DNA from: Leidyana gryllorum EB-2025a
Lineage: Eukaryota > Apicomplexa
DNA length: 64,000 nt
NCBI GenBank assembly: GCA_048772705.1
Contig: JBLWGC010000230.1
Location: 1,426,001-1,490,000 of the forward strand
Reading direction: 5' to 3'
Each line of letters opens with the position of its first letter. The stretch's first letter is position 1. A model generated the notes under the pieces. It was not told the origin of the DNA. It made no database searches and saw nothing but the letters and a program-made list of their open reading frames with translations. Of this stretch, positions 52,401-64,000 are shown piece by piece. A program made the position numbers and the translations under genes.

Positions 52401-55400
52401 TCAAAGCTATGTCTCGCGACGTCCCGGTGCAGCCTTGGGGACCCCGGGCAAGGCGCATCAATCTCCGCGACATCAAGGGCTTCCTCGTCGAAGTGTCACT
52501 GTATTCGATGCACCACCGTCTCCGGCGGATAGCTCGGTACAGAAGAAAGTCGGGGGAATAAGCTTCCGACGTCGGGCTTCCTCGTCAGGGAAGCCAGCGA
52601 ATTCCATGTCATCTACGAAGGATAAGCGATCACGAGTGCCGCATATGGATATGGAGAAAATGACCTTTGTCGACGAGGATGATATTGATTTGCTTTCGCC
52701 GAAAAGCACTTCTACCGTTGGCGGAGGCATAACAACTCCGGCGGCCGCACCAGGGACCGGAGGAGAGGCTGACGATCGAATGGATATACAACTGTTTCAG
52801 AATGCGCGTGAACGCAGACACAGCCGTGCGCGGCACAACACTATGGCTGCAGCGATGCATCAACACAACATCAGTCTCCGTATGCTTGATACAGATCTTG
52901 GGCTGGCTCGGCGAGCTGCGCATATCAATACGACTGAGGTGGATAGGTGGTCCGAATTCTTGTCAGCATATGACACCAAGAAAGCGCTCAAAGCGGTTCC
53001 CAAAAGGTTGAGAAATAGTGCGTTGCTTCGATCCAAGAGTTTCCTCGCTAAAGCCGCCAGTGACAAGGCTGAATATCAAGTGATCATCAAAAACGTGCAT
53101 TTGGCCCTGCTGGATGAGTTCAAGAAGTCTTTCCTCAAGTTCTACTTGCGGAAATTCGACATCGACATGTTACGGACCAAAATCAACGACTTTTATGACC
53201 GATCATATTCGGATTTCATCCAAGGAAAGGTCAAGAAGATCCTGAGTGCTCAATTCCCGATCCATGTTCGGGATCTGCATCCTGAAACACGGAGCTTTTT
53301 CGATGTCAGTGGTGCGGGATTTGTCACTTCAGCCTTGGGCGCCCAAGAAGGCGCGGATGGTGGAGCAGTGGGACCAGGAGAGGAACCACTATTCGGATCA
53401 GCCAACGGTCGCAAGCGTGGAGCGCCAACGGCGTACCTCGTATTGCGAAGTTTGAGATCCTTCAGATTTTCCATGATCCACGACGTCAGTGTCCTTCAAG
53501 GTACTTCGGCAAACGATGCTGCAAGTCAGATCAAGTTGCTCTTACATGTCTTGGAGCATCCCCAACTGCCACAATTCGATACGTATTTGCGTCAGGATCC
53601 AACTTTCCGACCCCCTCAAAATGTGTCATTGAGAGAATGGATTCAGGTAAGTCGTGCTGCCGAACGCTATAGATTTGCTTTTTACACAGATCACGATCCT
53701 CATTCGCATCCTCCTAACGACCCATATATTGTGTGAGCGGAATTTCGAAGAAATCTCGGTACCATTGAAGAGCCCCACCGGGGCGGTTGCTGCAGTCCCT
53801 GGTGGTGGAGCTGGAGTTGGAGCGGCGGCTCGCCGAGGCGTCATGTTCACTACGGCAGGTGGACCCAACGCTGCGGCCAATGCGCGCCCGGGTCAAGGAG
53901 ATTTCGGTAGTCGATATATCATTATCGTGCTGTTGCGTCCAAAGTATCGCAATTCCGCCTTGTTCTATTTGTCGACATTACGAAGATTCAGTCTGTCTAA
54001 CGTGGAGAAATCCAAGAAAGAAGTTGCTGCTATCGGCCAGGCGGCTGTCATTGCTGAACAACGAGGTCTACAGGCTCCCGGACGCTCCAAGATTTTCAGG
54101 ACGCAGTTGATGGGACAAAATATTGTCACCCTGGGAGGAGGAAGGGCAACAGACACTTCGCTGCCCTTGTCCAGTTTGCTACAAAACATCAACAGTGTGG
54201 AGGAAGCTGCTCCCGCAGCTGGGAGACCTCTCGTGCTGGGTGGACAGAAGACAGGCACCACTACTTTCGGAGCAGGTGTCACTGGACTGCTGGGTACGAG
54301 TGTGCGCCAGATCGATGATGCATGGTTAGATCCTTATTTCGGAGCTGCCGAGTATCTGGTGACACACTACCTGTGGCTGGATTCCTTTGAATTTCTGGTG
54401 ACGCTACAGGGACTGAGCTGGCACGAAGATGATTTCCCGTTCGACCCGAAACAGGGGCAACAACAAAGGCAAGAGGGGCCTCTGGGTTACGAAGGGGCTC
54501 TCACTGCCCGCGGAGGCGTGACGGCTCGCATCATCATTGGGGGAACAACAGCGGCGAACGACGAAGATCTCTCAACCATAGGTGAGCTTATAGGGCACGG
54601 CTTTAGTGGTAAATCGTTTTCCAGAGGATGTCAGAGGGCGAAATCTGAAACGTGCCGAGATTATCTTCAATCGACTGAGTGCAAATACCGGATTCCTAGA
54701 TGCTACTCTCGCAGACGAGGGGATTGAATTGCTGACAGAAGGTCGACTCAGCTTCAGCAGCGTCATTGCCTGTCTGAGTGGACTGGGGATGACAGCCAGA
54801 AGCGTTCACACTGGGTCAATGCATAACACTGTACTATCACAGTTGCAGGAGGGTTTGGAAACATCATACGCGACCTCTTTGCAAGCCATATTGATCGGTA
54901 TTCGAGGGCTGGGTGCCACACACAAGGCGGCGGCACAACGGCGCGGGCAATTCGAAGATGTTCGATTCTATGAGCATCACACATTCGCCACATCTTTGAG
55001 CAAAAGTGCGAACAGGACCATGGATGGCGCACCTTTCAAATTGTCCACTCCGTCAATGGACAACGGCGGAGCCCCCACCGGATTAGGGGGAAATAACGAG
55101 GATGTTGAAAGATTCAAAAATGACCTGCTCGACTGGTCATGGTTTCGAACAGGGCATGGATGGGGTGATCTACATATGGAAGCCTTTGAGAAGTGAGTGG
55201 AATGTGTGTCTCTTCAGCTGATTCTTTTTTGCAGATTGGCCGGAAGCACTGGTAGTTTCATAGGACGCACACAGCTGATCGAGTTCATAGAGTGGTTCCG
55301 AACGATCTTCCTGATTACTGATCAGTCTCATGGCGGGGCGGCTGAAACAGGAACATTCACCGCGTCGCGAAGCGGGGGGTCTATGACAGCAGGACCAAAT

Positions 55401-58400
55401 GCTATCACTAGAGCTACTACCAGGACTGCCCATGCGGCTCCCGTCGCCGCTGGTGGAGAGAAAACTGGAGGTCACCAATCTCTACTCCAACAGGCTTCTT
55501 TGACATCCCGATTCTGGATAGATTTGACATTCTTCGATGATGTTTGCCAAGATTTAGGCTTTAGCTCGACATATCAAGGAAGCGAAATGCTGTGGAACTT
55601 AGTTTACATCCAGATCAGAGGGCACGAAGTTGAGAGTCGGTGGTGGCAGGACCTGACCGAGATAAATACTCAGCAGAGTGGGAAAGATGGCGTTGTGAAA
55701 AGAGCTTTCACCATAGCCAATCGATACACTGACGCCGCGGGTGCTAACAACGGTACTTCAGCAGTACCTACTGGACCTTCAAAACGGAAAAATAGTCTGC
55801 AACAGCAGTTTACTGACCCTTCGGAGGACGACAGCAGTGATGATGACGGCAAGTCCAGGATGTCCGCAGATGAGAAATTGAGGGATCGGCAGAAACGAAT
55901 CAATACCATCTACTTTGGTGGTAGAGATGGGATGGTTGATTTGGGAGGGACAGGCTCGAGCCCTACTTCACGCAGGCGGGAAGGCGACGACCTGACCCAT
56001 GACAGCAACAACAGTGCTCGAGGCGCGTTACCCTCTGTCTTCTCACCCACTGTACGATCATTGACAGGCCAGCAGATGGAGAGTATTGCCTCCCCTTCGC
56101 ATCGGACGATTAATGTGCCGATGAGGGCAGCATCAGATAATTTGAAGGGTGTCGAGAACAGCAAGACTGGCATTTCAGGTATACTGCAGCGCATCTTCTC
56201 TCCACCCCCGGGATCAATGGTCAGCCATGAGGGACCTGCTGCATCCAGAGCGCCTTCTCTCCGCCAACCAGCGCGCGGCATCGGCAGTGATATGGATTTT
56301 TGTCAGCTTCCCCCGTACTTCCACGAAGCTTTGCCACAGCTGCTTCCCCTGAGCTTGGTGCGCAAAGCCCTGCTCAGACTATTTCTGCTACCTACGAATT
56401 CAGCCGGAGTGGTGGTCTCACTGGACGATAACTTTGATACTATTGAAGGATATAGCGGATGTGTTCCACCTTTGGGTTTGGCCAAAGCACTGGAGATAAG
56501 CAAGATCTCTGTGATGCGGAAAGGCTTCTGGACCATTTGGGATCGGCTGCCAAAGGTACCCGTGGAAATAACAGACATAGTCGGGATACCTTTCAAATCA
56601 CACCTCATGACAGTCGCGGACCCACCTGCCGATGGACTTCCTGCTGCCTTGATGCAGTCGAATACAGGTGCCCAAGGCAAGAGAGCGAGCGAGAGCGCGA
56701 CAGCCACACCGGACAATGAGTACAACAGTGGGATTTCTATTCGAGATTGGGTTATACGGAAGTACGCTGCCACCACCCGGTCTTCGAATGCAACATCGAC
56801 AGTCCCGACGCATAGAAGCGGCGCTGCACCAGCAGAATCCTCAGCCTCGTCTTTCACAGGGGTCTCTCGTTCGTTGGATGAGCACATCACTGAGGAGCAA
56901 GTGAAAGCTGCGATAGATGATGTTCGCGTCTTTATTCGTACTGATCCTTGCGAGTACAGTATCGATCCGACATCAGGTTTGTTCGTCAGTCTCCAGGATT
57001 TGCGATTTGAGTTGCCCAAGTGAGTACATTGAGTGTTGGGACCTTTCATGATCTCGTACCTGCGCAGATTTCTGATCCAAGGCGTCTGGCCCGAGGCAAT
57101 CCAGGCCTTCTTCGAATTGGGAATGAACGTAAGCTCACTTTTGCTGTGTGGAGTTGTTAACTTCCATCCCCATTTTCGCAGCGCGAGTTCTCTTCCACTT
57201 TTCTGACCGAGCTGTGTATGGAGTGGGGATTCCAAAGCCACCGGATGCACGACGAGGACAGTGTTATGGAGTGTGTCGGCACCTTCAAACTTGAAGCTCT
57301 CAGTTTCTTCCTCTTCGAGCAGTTCAGTTTGAGAGGTCTTTCCACCTCTGCAGTGATGGAGCTTCTGAATCAAATGAAGTTGGCAGTCCATCCCTTGTAC
57401 CTGCAGCAATGGATGTCCATGAAAGAGGCCCAAGGAGACCCACCGAGACCTCTCCTGTTCGGTGGTTTGCCCACACCACTGATCTGCAACGCTCATCGAG
57501 CACTAAAGCCGTATACATGGGTAGCCAGCCCCTTCATGAAGACAGTGCGGCGAAACACCAGCACAAATGATGAGGAATTCTGTGCCGTGGCGCTGCCCAT
57601 TCATCGGAGGAAACCAACCGACCGGATTACATTCAAGCAATTCAGACGCGGTTTGAGATCATTAGTTACGGAGGCACTGGTTGAGCAGGTGATCGAGAGT
57701 TCAGGTCTGAGCTATCAGAAACAGGCTCAGGCGATTTGTTTCGCTATTGTGACTTTGTTCGCGCTGTTCGCCTTCTTCGGATTTGCAGCGAGTGCCTTCA
57801 GTGGGCTCACATCGCTGACTGCAACACTGCTTCAATCGCTTCTGGCTGTGGGAGGTGCCATTGGTTTCCAAAGCGGAATCAGCAGAGACAAAGACGCAAT
57901 TCGTCAAGATATTCTGAATAAGATGGCTGTGATCTTTGACACAGAGCCCACAGAGTTCATGAGGCCGGAGGAGCCCAGTGGGAGAGAAGAACGAGCTGTG
58001 TCGAGTCGGACAGCAGCCGAGAAGACTGCGCCGTTATCAGCGAAGCCCCTGGGGATCAGTCCAGGATTGCAATTCATTCAGTTCACAATAGTCTACCCTA
58101 TCCGTCAAGAACTGACTCCCGAATTGTTTGAGCCCTTCCGACGTTTACGTCTCCGGCCGGGAGTGTGGGTGGATCTACGGCCAAAGATCTTTCTAACTCA
58201 GTCGTCGCTTCTGGCTGTACGGGACGACAAAGAGTGGCTGGAGGAAGTGTTTTTGCGGAGCTTAGTATGGACCGAGTGGCCGACGGGAACGTTGCGCCAA
58301 CTGGGACTGAGAATTGATAGTATCACAGGCCGGATTTATGGCAAGTTGGCAGCACAGAGCGGTGGTCTGAGCATTTTATTCCTCACAGTTCGGGCGGCGA

Positions 58401-58459
58401 ATAAGTTCGGTGGCGGCAAGATTCGTATGGCTCTGACTGTGCGGTCAATGAATGATTGA
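43397..58459 (+). CDS. Giant multi-pass EF-hand membrane protein of unknown function, ~4,829 aa
   Basis: Thirteen exons: 43397-43728, 43769-46115, 46199-46576, 46620-47256, 47299-48553, 48596-49060, 49114-50994, 51036-53646, 53690-54581, 54625-55192, 55235-57019, 57068-57128 and 57182-58459. All 12 introns are GT-AG (40-83 nt) and keep frame. One helix near residue 100 (TFLIIFIGVGVLWDVF) precedes a beta-rich, probably luminal region of ~600 residues. A helix near residue 700 (VVSVSLTCLIAVIASL) follows. About four helices lie near residues 1850-2050 (FTIATLLFLASWVLLSLYLI and others). A canonical EF-hand loop (DRDDDGRLSEIE, 51162-51197, about residue 2474) is present. Long disordered linkers lie between these parts, and two helices near 4585-4650 come before a ~200-residue C-terminus. 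I recognise no family. A channel-like or scaffold role with calcium sensing is only a guess. Confidence 0.7.
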
Positions 58460-58604
58460 AGCGATTGGTGTTGTTTGGCGTGAGAAGGAACGAATTCGAT
58501 ATCTCCCAGTGACTCCTGGCTGGTGGTAGTCACCCTCATGGTCCATCCACATTTTGTGATGGTTGAAAACACGATTAGCTCGTCGTCAGATTTTTTGCTC
58601 AGAA

Positions 58605-59285
58605 ATGTTAATTCGAGTCTCGCGGAACGTGAGGGAAGCATCTCCAGTGGGAAGCGCGTTATTGCTCCTTGCTAGCGGCAGTGTTGCGTCCGCTGGTACG
58701 ACTTTAGCTCGCCCGTACCATTGCGCCGAACACGTCCCAGATGCAGTAGTTCAAGGGGTTGACATGTGGCTGAGAGATGGTGTGGGGTACTTGAAGCCGC
58801 TGGCCAGCGGGTATTTCTGCGTGAAACGGGGCCGTCACCAATATGAAGTTTTCCAAGTTCTGTCGGATGGCAGAGTGAGGAAGCTCGGCAAGAGAATTGA
58901 ATTTAATAGACAATTGCCCTCCCTCCTGCGAGAACAGCGGGCCCACAATGAGAAGGTGCAGAACTGGCTTGAAAGTCTGGGAGTGGGGTTTGAGGACCCC
59001 GAGGTTGCTGTGTTCCAGCAAGGGTGCTCATGTTTGGGAAAGCAGGCCTTCAACCTGGTCTATCAGGGAGGAAGATGTGCCCAGGCAATTGGAAGCTTTG
59101 TACATCGGCTGTTTGAACAAGGCTCAACTTTGAACGCACAATCAGACAACATTTTGGCCTTCAGTGATACCGAAACGGTGTGTTCGGAAAAAGGAGAACA
59201 TACCGAGCTGGTGGGGGGAGATCATACCGAGCGGGACGAGTTACAGCACTGCCTCCCTCCCTCCCTCTCGGATGATATTTGTTGA
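58605..59285 (+). CDS. Unknown protein with N-terminal hydrophobic segment, 226 aa
   Basis: A single exon starting 145 bp after the giant gene. The N-terminus has a basic lead and a hydrophobic stretch (GSALLLLASGSVASAGTT) that could be a signal peptide. A Cys-containing region follows (YHCAEHVPDAVVQGVDMWL, then SGYFCVKRGRHQYEVFQVLS). Near the C-terminus are GCSCLGKQAFN and an acidic, His-rich tail. I do not recognise a family. The frame is open upstream to 58563 without an ATG. It could be secreted, but the hydrophobic stretch starts ~12 residues in and is short. Confidence 0.5.
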   Translation: MLIRVSRNVREASPVGSALLLLASGSVASAGTTLARPYHCAEHVPDAVVQGVDMWLRDGVGYLKPLASGYFCVKRGRHQYEVFQVLSDGRVRKLGKRIEFNRQLPSLLREQRAHNEKVQNWLESLGVGFEDPEVAVFQQGCSCLGKQAFNLVYQGGRCAQAIGSFVHRLFEQGSTLNAQSDNILAFSDTETVCSEKGEHTELVGGDHTERDELQHCLPPSLSDDIC

Positions 59286-59443
59286 TCTTCCAAGTTTTGA
59301 AGCTGATGCCAGATAGATCTCGACAGCCTCTGTACAGTGATATGCGTGTTTTTGCTTTGTCGGTGGTGTGCTCTACACGGAGCCCGAAACCCTTTGTTAT
59401 CTTAATCGTAAATTAGGAGAACTTTTTTTTTGGACGAAGAGAG

Positions 59444-60967
59444 ATGAGGTGCGTGAGCCTGAGATTAAGGGAACCGGCATGCCTGGAAGTAGGGGGACGG
59501 TGGATGGCGTTGGGCAGCCTAATGTTGTCTCTACGAGGCTTAGTGAACTGGTGTTCGCATAACGAGAGCATTCCCCGGTTTTTGTCAGAAGTAGAGTCCA
59601 AAAAGCGCCTTATGGGATCGAAACGAGGAGTGAGGAAGGTAACACGCAATTCTTGGTTGTCGGTACAAGACGATGGGCGGGGTTGGCTTTTTGTGAAAAC
59701 AGCTCGAAGTACCACTTTCGCAGCTCCATTCCGCCTGCAGGGGGGCAAGGACAAGCGCAAAGCAACGGTCAAAAGGATCGTCGACTTGTTGAAAAAGTAC
59801 CGAGGAGCCGAAGACGGCGATTTTATGTTCTACTTGGAGAGAGCAGGTTTCGTCACCCTCCGATTCCAATCCTCCTCCATCCAAGACTATCTCGGAAGCG
59901 ATCGAGTGGGCCTGCCGGGACCCGAAGTCATGGCCACCAAGAACTCGGCCGTCGACCTCAAACTGGTGGCACAAGACGGTACCTATCTCGTTGTTAGTAA
60001 TAAGGTTGAGGTGATCAGCGAGTCAGCTCAGAAAGCAGTCGCCAACACTTCTCAGACCCAATGTGACGACAACTTAGCCGCGGATACCGCGTCAGTCGAT
60101 CAGACCGCCACGAAACCGACCGTTCGTGGTGTCGCCCTCGAGGAGCAATCACACCCGATCGCACCGCAGCAGCGCAAAAGTGCGCTGAGGTCAAAAAAGG
60201 CAGATGGTCACAAGAAGTCCGTGGCCTTCGGCTGGGCTAAAGGGTACAATGATGACGGAGAAATATGTGATGAGAAGATCCTCAACGTACGTCCTGGGGA
60301 AGGCGAGGATGAAAGGCCAAAGTCGTTCGAACTGTACAAGATCGATTCGAACGACTATGTTTACGCAGCCTCTCTCAATCGTCTGGACGAAGAGGTGTTG
60401 GAGGCTCTGGAGGCTGAGGCCGACAGAGACGCTGCTGAGATGGCCGCGTTGGCTGCAAAGGCTTGGGACTCCGATGCCGAGGAGGAAAAAGAACCGGAAC
60501 CTGCACAGAGCCAATTACCTTTAAGTTGGAAAGCGCTCGAAGAAAAGCTCAAAACACAGTTTAGGTGGAGCCGGCTCGGCAGACTTGGGGACGTAGCCTT
60601 CCTTGGGGAAGCTGTGGGCCAAAAACTCGAGGAGTTCAAGCTCCCCGACAACGAGACTGGGGCAGTTGGGCCTGCCAAAGAAGAGGTATCTCCAGACAGG
60701 GTGTCACCCGAAGACAAGTCACTAGAAGCCTCAGCAGACACACTGTTGGACTCAGCCTCGTCTCAAGTGCCCACGGACGAACAACTCAAGCCTGAGGACA
60801 AATCCGCCGAAAAGGCAGCCAGTGCCGACAGCACTGTGTCCGGCACAGAGAAGAAGGACCCCGAAACCCAATTCGCAGAACTGGTCGCATTCGCAGGAAG
60901 ACTCCATCGTTGGAGAAAGTTTTACATCCGTGCCGAATACGGTCGGCAAAACACTTCAGCACTTTGA
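59444..60967 (+). CDS. Unknown acidic Ala/Glu-rich protein, 507 aa
   Basis: A single open frame. Residues ~65-190 look folded, with two strand-rich repeats: SWLSVQDDGRGWLFVKTARS then FMFYLERAGFVTLRFQSSS, and LKLVAQDGTYLVVSNKVEV. The rest is acidic and low complexity (EVLEALEAEADRDAAEMAA, then repeated EDKS), likely disordered, ending in a basic patch (HRWRKFYIRAEYGRQN). I do not recognise a family. In-frame ATGs further in (for example MGSKRGVRKVTRNSW, residue 57) are alternative starts. The first ~55 residues are less convincing. Confidence 0.55.
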   Translation: MRCVSLRLREPACLEVGGRWMALGSLMLSLRGLVNWCSHNESIPRFLSEVESKKRLMGSKRGVRKVTRNSWLSVQDDGRGWLFVKTARSTTFAAPFRLQGGKDKRKATVKRIVDLLKKYRGAEDGDFMFYLERAGFVTLRFQSSSIQDYLGSDRVGLPGPEVMATKNSAVDLKLVAQDGTYLVVSNKVEVISESAQKAVANTSQTQCDDNLAADTASVDQTATKPTVRGVALEEQSHPIAPQQRKSALRSKKADGHKKSVAFGWAKGYNDDGEICDEKILNVRPGEGEDERPKSFELYKIDSNDYVYAASLNRLDEEVLEALEAEADRDAAEMAALAAKAWDSDAEEEKEPEPAQSQLPLSWKALEEKLKTQFRWSRLGRLGDVAFLGEAVGQKLEEFKLPDNETGAVGPAKEEVSPDRVSPEDKSLEASADTLLDSASSQVPTDEQLKPEDKSAEKAASADSTVSGTEKKDPETQFAELVAFAGRLHRWRKFYIRAEYGRQNTSAL

Positions 60968-61349
60968 TCTCCATCTGTACATCTGCAACCAATGATAGAT
61001 TTCTCGTCCGTGCATTTCTGAAAAGAACTGATAGAGCTAAGATTTGTGTTCGTGAGGAAGAGGCTCAAAGTCCCTTCGGGGGGAATCCAAAATTACTGCA
61101 AAAAGTCCAGGCAACTCCAAGTCACCGGAAGGCCATCTAATCTTTAGTACCCTATTTGAAGAAGTGTCCGTAGGTAGAAGGAAAAAAGGAAAATGAATGT
61201 GAGAATGAGAGAGTAAGAGAAAGAAGCGCCAAGGGGGCAGAAGTCGTTCACAATCCCCTTTCGAGCTAACTTGGCGCCGTGATCCCCGGTATCGTGTGTG
61301 GGTTAGTCTCCACTCATCGGTGTACAAACAATGTCTGGGGAGTGCACGC
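60968..61349. other. Convergent intergenic region
   Basis: A 382-bp gap between the stop of the acidic protein (plus) and the stop of the ABC transporter (minus). It holds an A/G-rich stretch (about 61172-61232). No gene or convincing RNA is seen; presumably 3' UTRs. Confidence 0.4.
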
Positions 61350-64000
61350 CTAATTCCCTTGGCGAGCCGCAATGTTGACAAGTCCTCTGTATATTCCATT
61401 GGGGATCTTCATCAATTCGTCGTGAGTTCCCACTTCCGCGATCTTTGCCCCGTGTCCATCGGGATTGACAAAGACCACAATTTTGTCGCAAGTTCTCACA
61501 GTCGATAGCCGATGTGCGATCACTATCGAAGTGTATTGTTTAGTTTCCAACAGGGCGTTGAGGGCTTCTTGCACAACCTTCTCAGATTCTGTGTCCAGAG
61601 CACTGGTTGCTTCATCCAAAATCAGGAGACTGGGCTCTCTAATAAGTGCTCTGGCCACTGCTATGCGTTGCTTCTGGCCGCCACTCAATTTGGAGCCGCC
61701 TCGCCCCACTTCAGTGTCATAGCCTTCAGGCAGCTTTGAGATAAAATCGTGTGCGTTCGCCAACTTGGCGGCTCTGACAACGTCTTCCATCGTGCAATTG
61801 GGCTTGCCGTTCGCTATGTTCTCCTCTATGGTTCCATAGAAGAGCACCGGCTCCTGACTGACCAATCCGATCCTCTGACGCAGTGACTGTATATTGTAGA
61901 GTTGCAGGTCGTGGCCATTGAAGTAAATGGTACCGTCTGTATTGTTGTAGAACCTTTCAACCAACTGGACGCAGGTGCTCTTGCCGCACCCACTGGCGCC
62001 CACCAGAGCCACGCTCTGACCCCGTTTGACGTCAAAGGTAATTGATCGGTAAATTTGAACGTCCGGACGCCGAGGGTAATGGAATTTGACATTCTCAAAA
62101 CGGATGTCCTCTAATGGTGGCACCTTCAGGCCTTCAGGATTGGAGTCGTTAATCACAGGCCTGTTGTCAATGACAGAGTACACACGAGCAGCCGCATCCC
62201 GAGCTTGAGCGTTTCCAGTGGCACTGGTCAAAGCCTTGCCGACGTTCAGAGCCGCCAGAATCAGACAGAACACAGCTTGGAACAACATGCGGATGTCCAG
62301 TGTTCTTTCTGTATCGTTCTGTATGAGCCAGATACCGAAATAGAAGTTTCCTGCTATAATGAAAAGGATCAGACATTGACCCAGGCCCCAGCATAGGCCA
62401 CTTAGCAATGCTCGTCGTCGACCATCGATGTACTCGTCGTCCACAATCTTTTGATAACGCTCGCTCATGACGTCCTGCATGTTGTAAGCCGTAATGGTCC
62501 TGATATTCAGTATACTCTCGTTTAGGATTTGTTGTGTATCATTAAACTCCTCTTCCTCGTCGACAGGAAGACCTGCGTCCCTTTCCTTTGGTTGGAACCC
62601 ACCGGTGCGTTGCAAACTGCTCTGTAGGTATGTGACTGGGACAATAACCAGAACTGAGCCGAGAGCAACTAATCCCAATCTCCAATCAGCCATCATGGCC
62701 AAGATCAAACCCACGAGAATGCCGGTGATGGACTGCACAAATACTGCCGCATTGTCTCCTCCCCATTTCTGGAGACGAACAGCATCGGAGCTCACTAGTC
62801 CCAACAGAGTCCCCGTACTGTGCTCGGGTTCGTCGAAGAACTCGATGTCTTGGCGCAAAACTGCGCTGAAACACCGTTTCCTAACTGCCCGAACAATGAT
62901 GCCTCCACAGTACTCCACCATGGCGACTTGTAAAAATAGGCCTATCCAGGCCGATGCGCCCATCCCAAAAATCGGGCCAATCCACGTAGGCCAGACGTCT
63001 TTCATTGTATTGATGTCTGGTTGCATAAAGACCTCCACGATGTAACTCCAGCATATCGCAAACATAGGCCAGATCAACCTATTTAGAAAGGAATATGAAC
63101 ATCAATTACACTTAGCAACGTACCCGTTGATGACAGCTCCGATCAGACCCAAAATCACTCGGATGTAATGCATCTTAAGAGGCTCTATCGTGCGCCGGTA
63201 CTGGCGCCGATTCGCTCGGTTGGGTTTGGGCCGCGGTGCTATGCGCATGTCAATATCAGCATAACTCGCTTTACTGATACTCGAAAACTTTGACCGCAGC
63301 TTAACCACACTCGCTTGTCTGGGACCCAATTCCGAGGAGTACATTGATGCCAATTCTGCGCTCGCCAGCAAATTACGACGCGCTTCGTCCGCCTCTGCGT
63401 CGGCAGTTCCGATCTGCGCACTCGTCAATGCGGCGTACAGACCATCTGGAATCCCTGCCAACTCATCATGCGAGCCTCGCTCGGCCAAGACAGCGCCTTC
63501 TCCGGTCGGATTATCCAATACACAGATACAGTCCGCTTGCCGTATGGTACTCAGTCGGTGAGCTGAAAAAGTTTCACCCCCGCAAGTCAGCAAAGCGTGT
63601 CTTACCGATGATGATTGTGGTGCGCTGTCCTTTGGCCACCAGTTCGTTGAGGGTCTCCTGAACGATCTTTTCGGACTCATTGTCGAGCGCACTCGTTGCC
63701 TCATCGAGGATTAAGATTTTGGGATCCCGCAGAATCGCACGAGCGATAGCGATTCGCTGTTTTTGTCCACCGCTCAACTGACCGCCGCCTTCGCCAACGT
63801 GCGTATCGTATCCCTTGGGGAACTGAGAGATAAAGTTGTGTGCGTTAGCCTCTTTTGCAGCCTGAATGACCTCTTCTCGTGTGGCGTCCTTCCGCCCCAC
63901 AGCGATATTGGCATAGATCGTGTCGGCGAACAACCGGGGCTCCTGGGACACCAACGCTATCTGATCTCGCAGCCATCCGACGTTATAGTCGCGGATGTCG
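61350..64000 (-). CDS. ABCB-type multidrug (P-glycoprotein-like) transporter, C-terminal half, 5' truncated by window
   Basis: Three exons are visible on the minus strand: 64000-63606, 63562-63124 and 63078-61350. The two introns (43 and 45 nt) keep frame. The window begins inside the first nucleotide-binding domain: Q-loop [12 protein letters not shown], signature LSGGQKQR, Walker [14 protein letters not shown]-loop IIAHRLST. A linker and the second transmembrane domain follow (helices such as [18 protein letters not shown] and [19 protein letters not shown]). The complete second NBD has Walker [11 protein letters not shown]-loop [25 protein letters not shown] and AHRLSTVR. This is a full-size exporter of the ABCB1 kind, using ATP to move lipophilic or peptide substrates across a membrane. 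All catalytic motifs seen are intact. Confidence 0.93.

Overview
The window is nuclear DNA from a unicellular eukaryote. It uses the standard code, has dense intron-bearing genes, and has GT-AG introns mostly 35-58 nt long. Intergenic distances are often tens of bases or less. It also carries a tandem array of near-identical intronless GAPDH genes. Together these suggest an alveolate of the Perkinsus/dinoflagellate side, with Perkinsus as my best guess. That is an inference, since no species-diagnostic RNA is present. I saw no tRNA, rRNA, CRISPR array or transposon. I built gene models by joining reading frames at GT-AG sites that preserve phase.

Left part (1-9.9 kb): the C-terminal part of a GLE1 mRNA-export factor; a START-domain protein; a reverse-strand SWEET/PQ-loop-like membrane protein; a WDR89-like WD40 protein almost touching it head to head; a syntaxin-18/Ufe1-like SNARE; a coiled-coil protein; and a small four-helix membrane protein.

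10.4-14 kb: four tandem two-exon genes for small four-helix membrane proteins. They share a phase-1 intron at the same place and a C-terminal GTGWE motif. I do not recognise this family.

14.5-22.9 kb: six complete reverse-strand GAPDH genes in exact 1,248-bp register, with a decayed seventh copy at the upstream edge. Copies 2+3 and 4+5 form a duplicated 2,496-bp dimer, and copies 4 and 6 look like conversion mosaics.

23-28.8 kb (reverse): a 1,639-residue F-box/LRR-like protein and, upstream of it, a small DIX-domain-like protein. 28.9-32.2 kb (forward): a tandem CCCH zinc-finger protein and a RING-H2 protein. The RING 3' exon overlaps an antisense TMEM230-like gene.

32-39.6 kb (reverse): TMEM230-like, a secreted glycosidase-like protein and a FAM135 lipase, read in the order FAM135, glycosidase-like, TMEM230-like. 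The gaps between them are -4 and 22 bp. 39.7-61 kb (forward): an importin-beta-family receptor (transportin-3-like); a 15-kb, 13-exon gene for a ~4,829-residue multi-pass EF-hand membrane protein of unknown function, whose ATG overlaps the importin stop; and two unknown proteins. 61.3-64 kb (reverse): the C-terminal half of an ABCB-type full transporter that runs off the window.

The strongest candidates for something new are the giant EF-hand membrane protein, the GTGWE gene cluster, the GAPDH higher-order array, and the operon-like spacing. The spacing, with ATGA overlaps and 6-41 bp gaps, would fit processing by spliced-leader trans-splicing.
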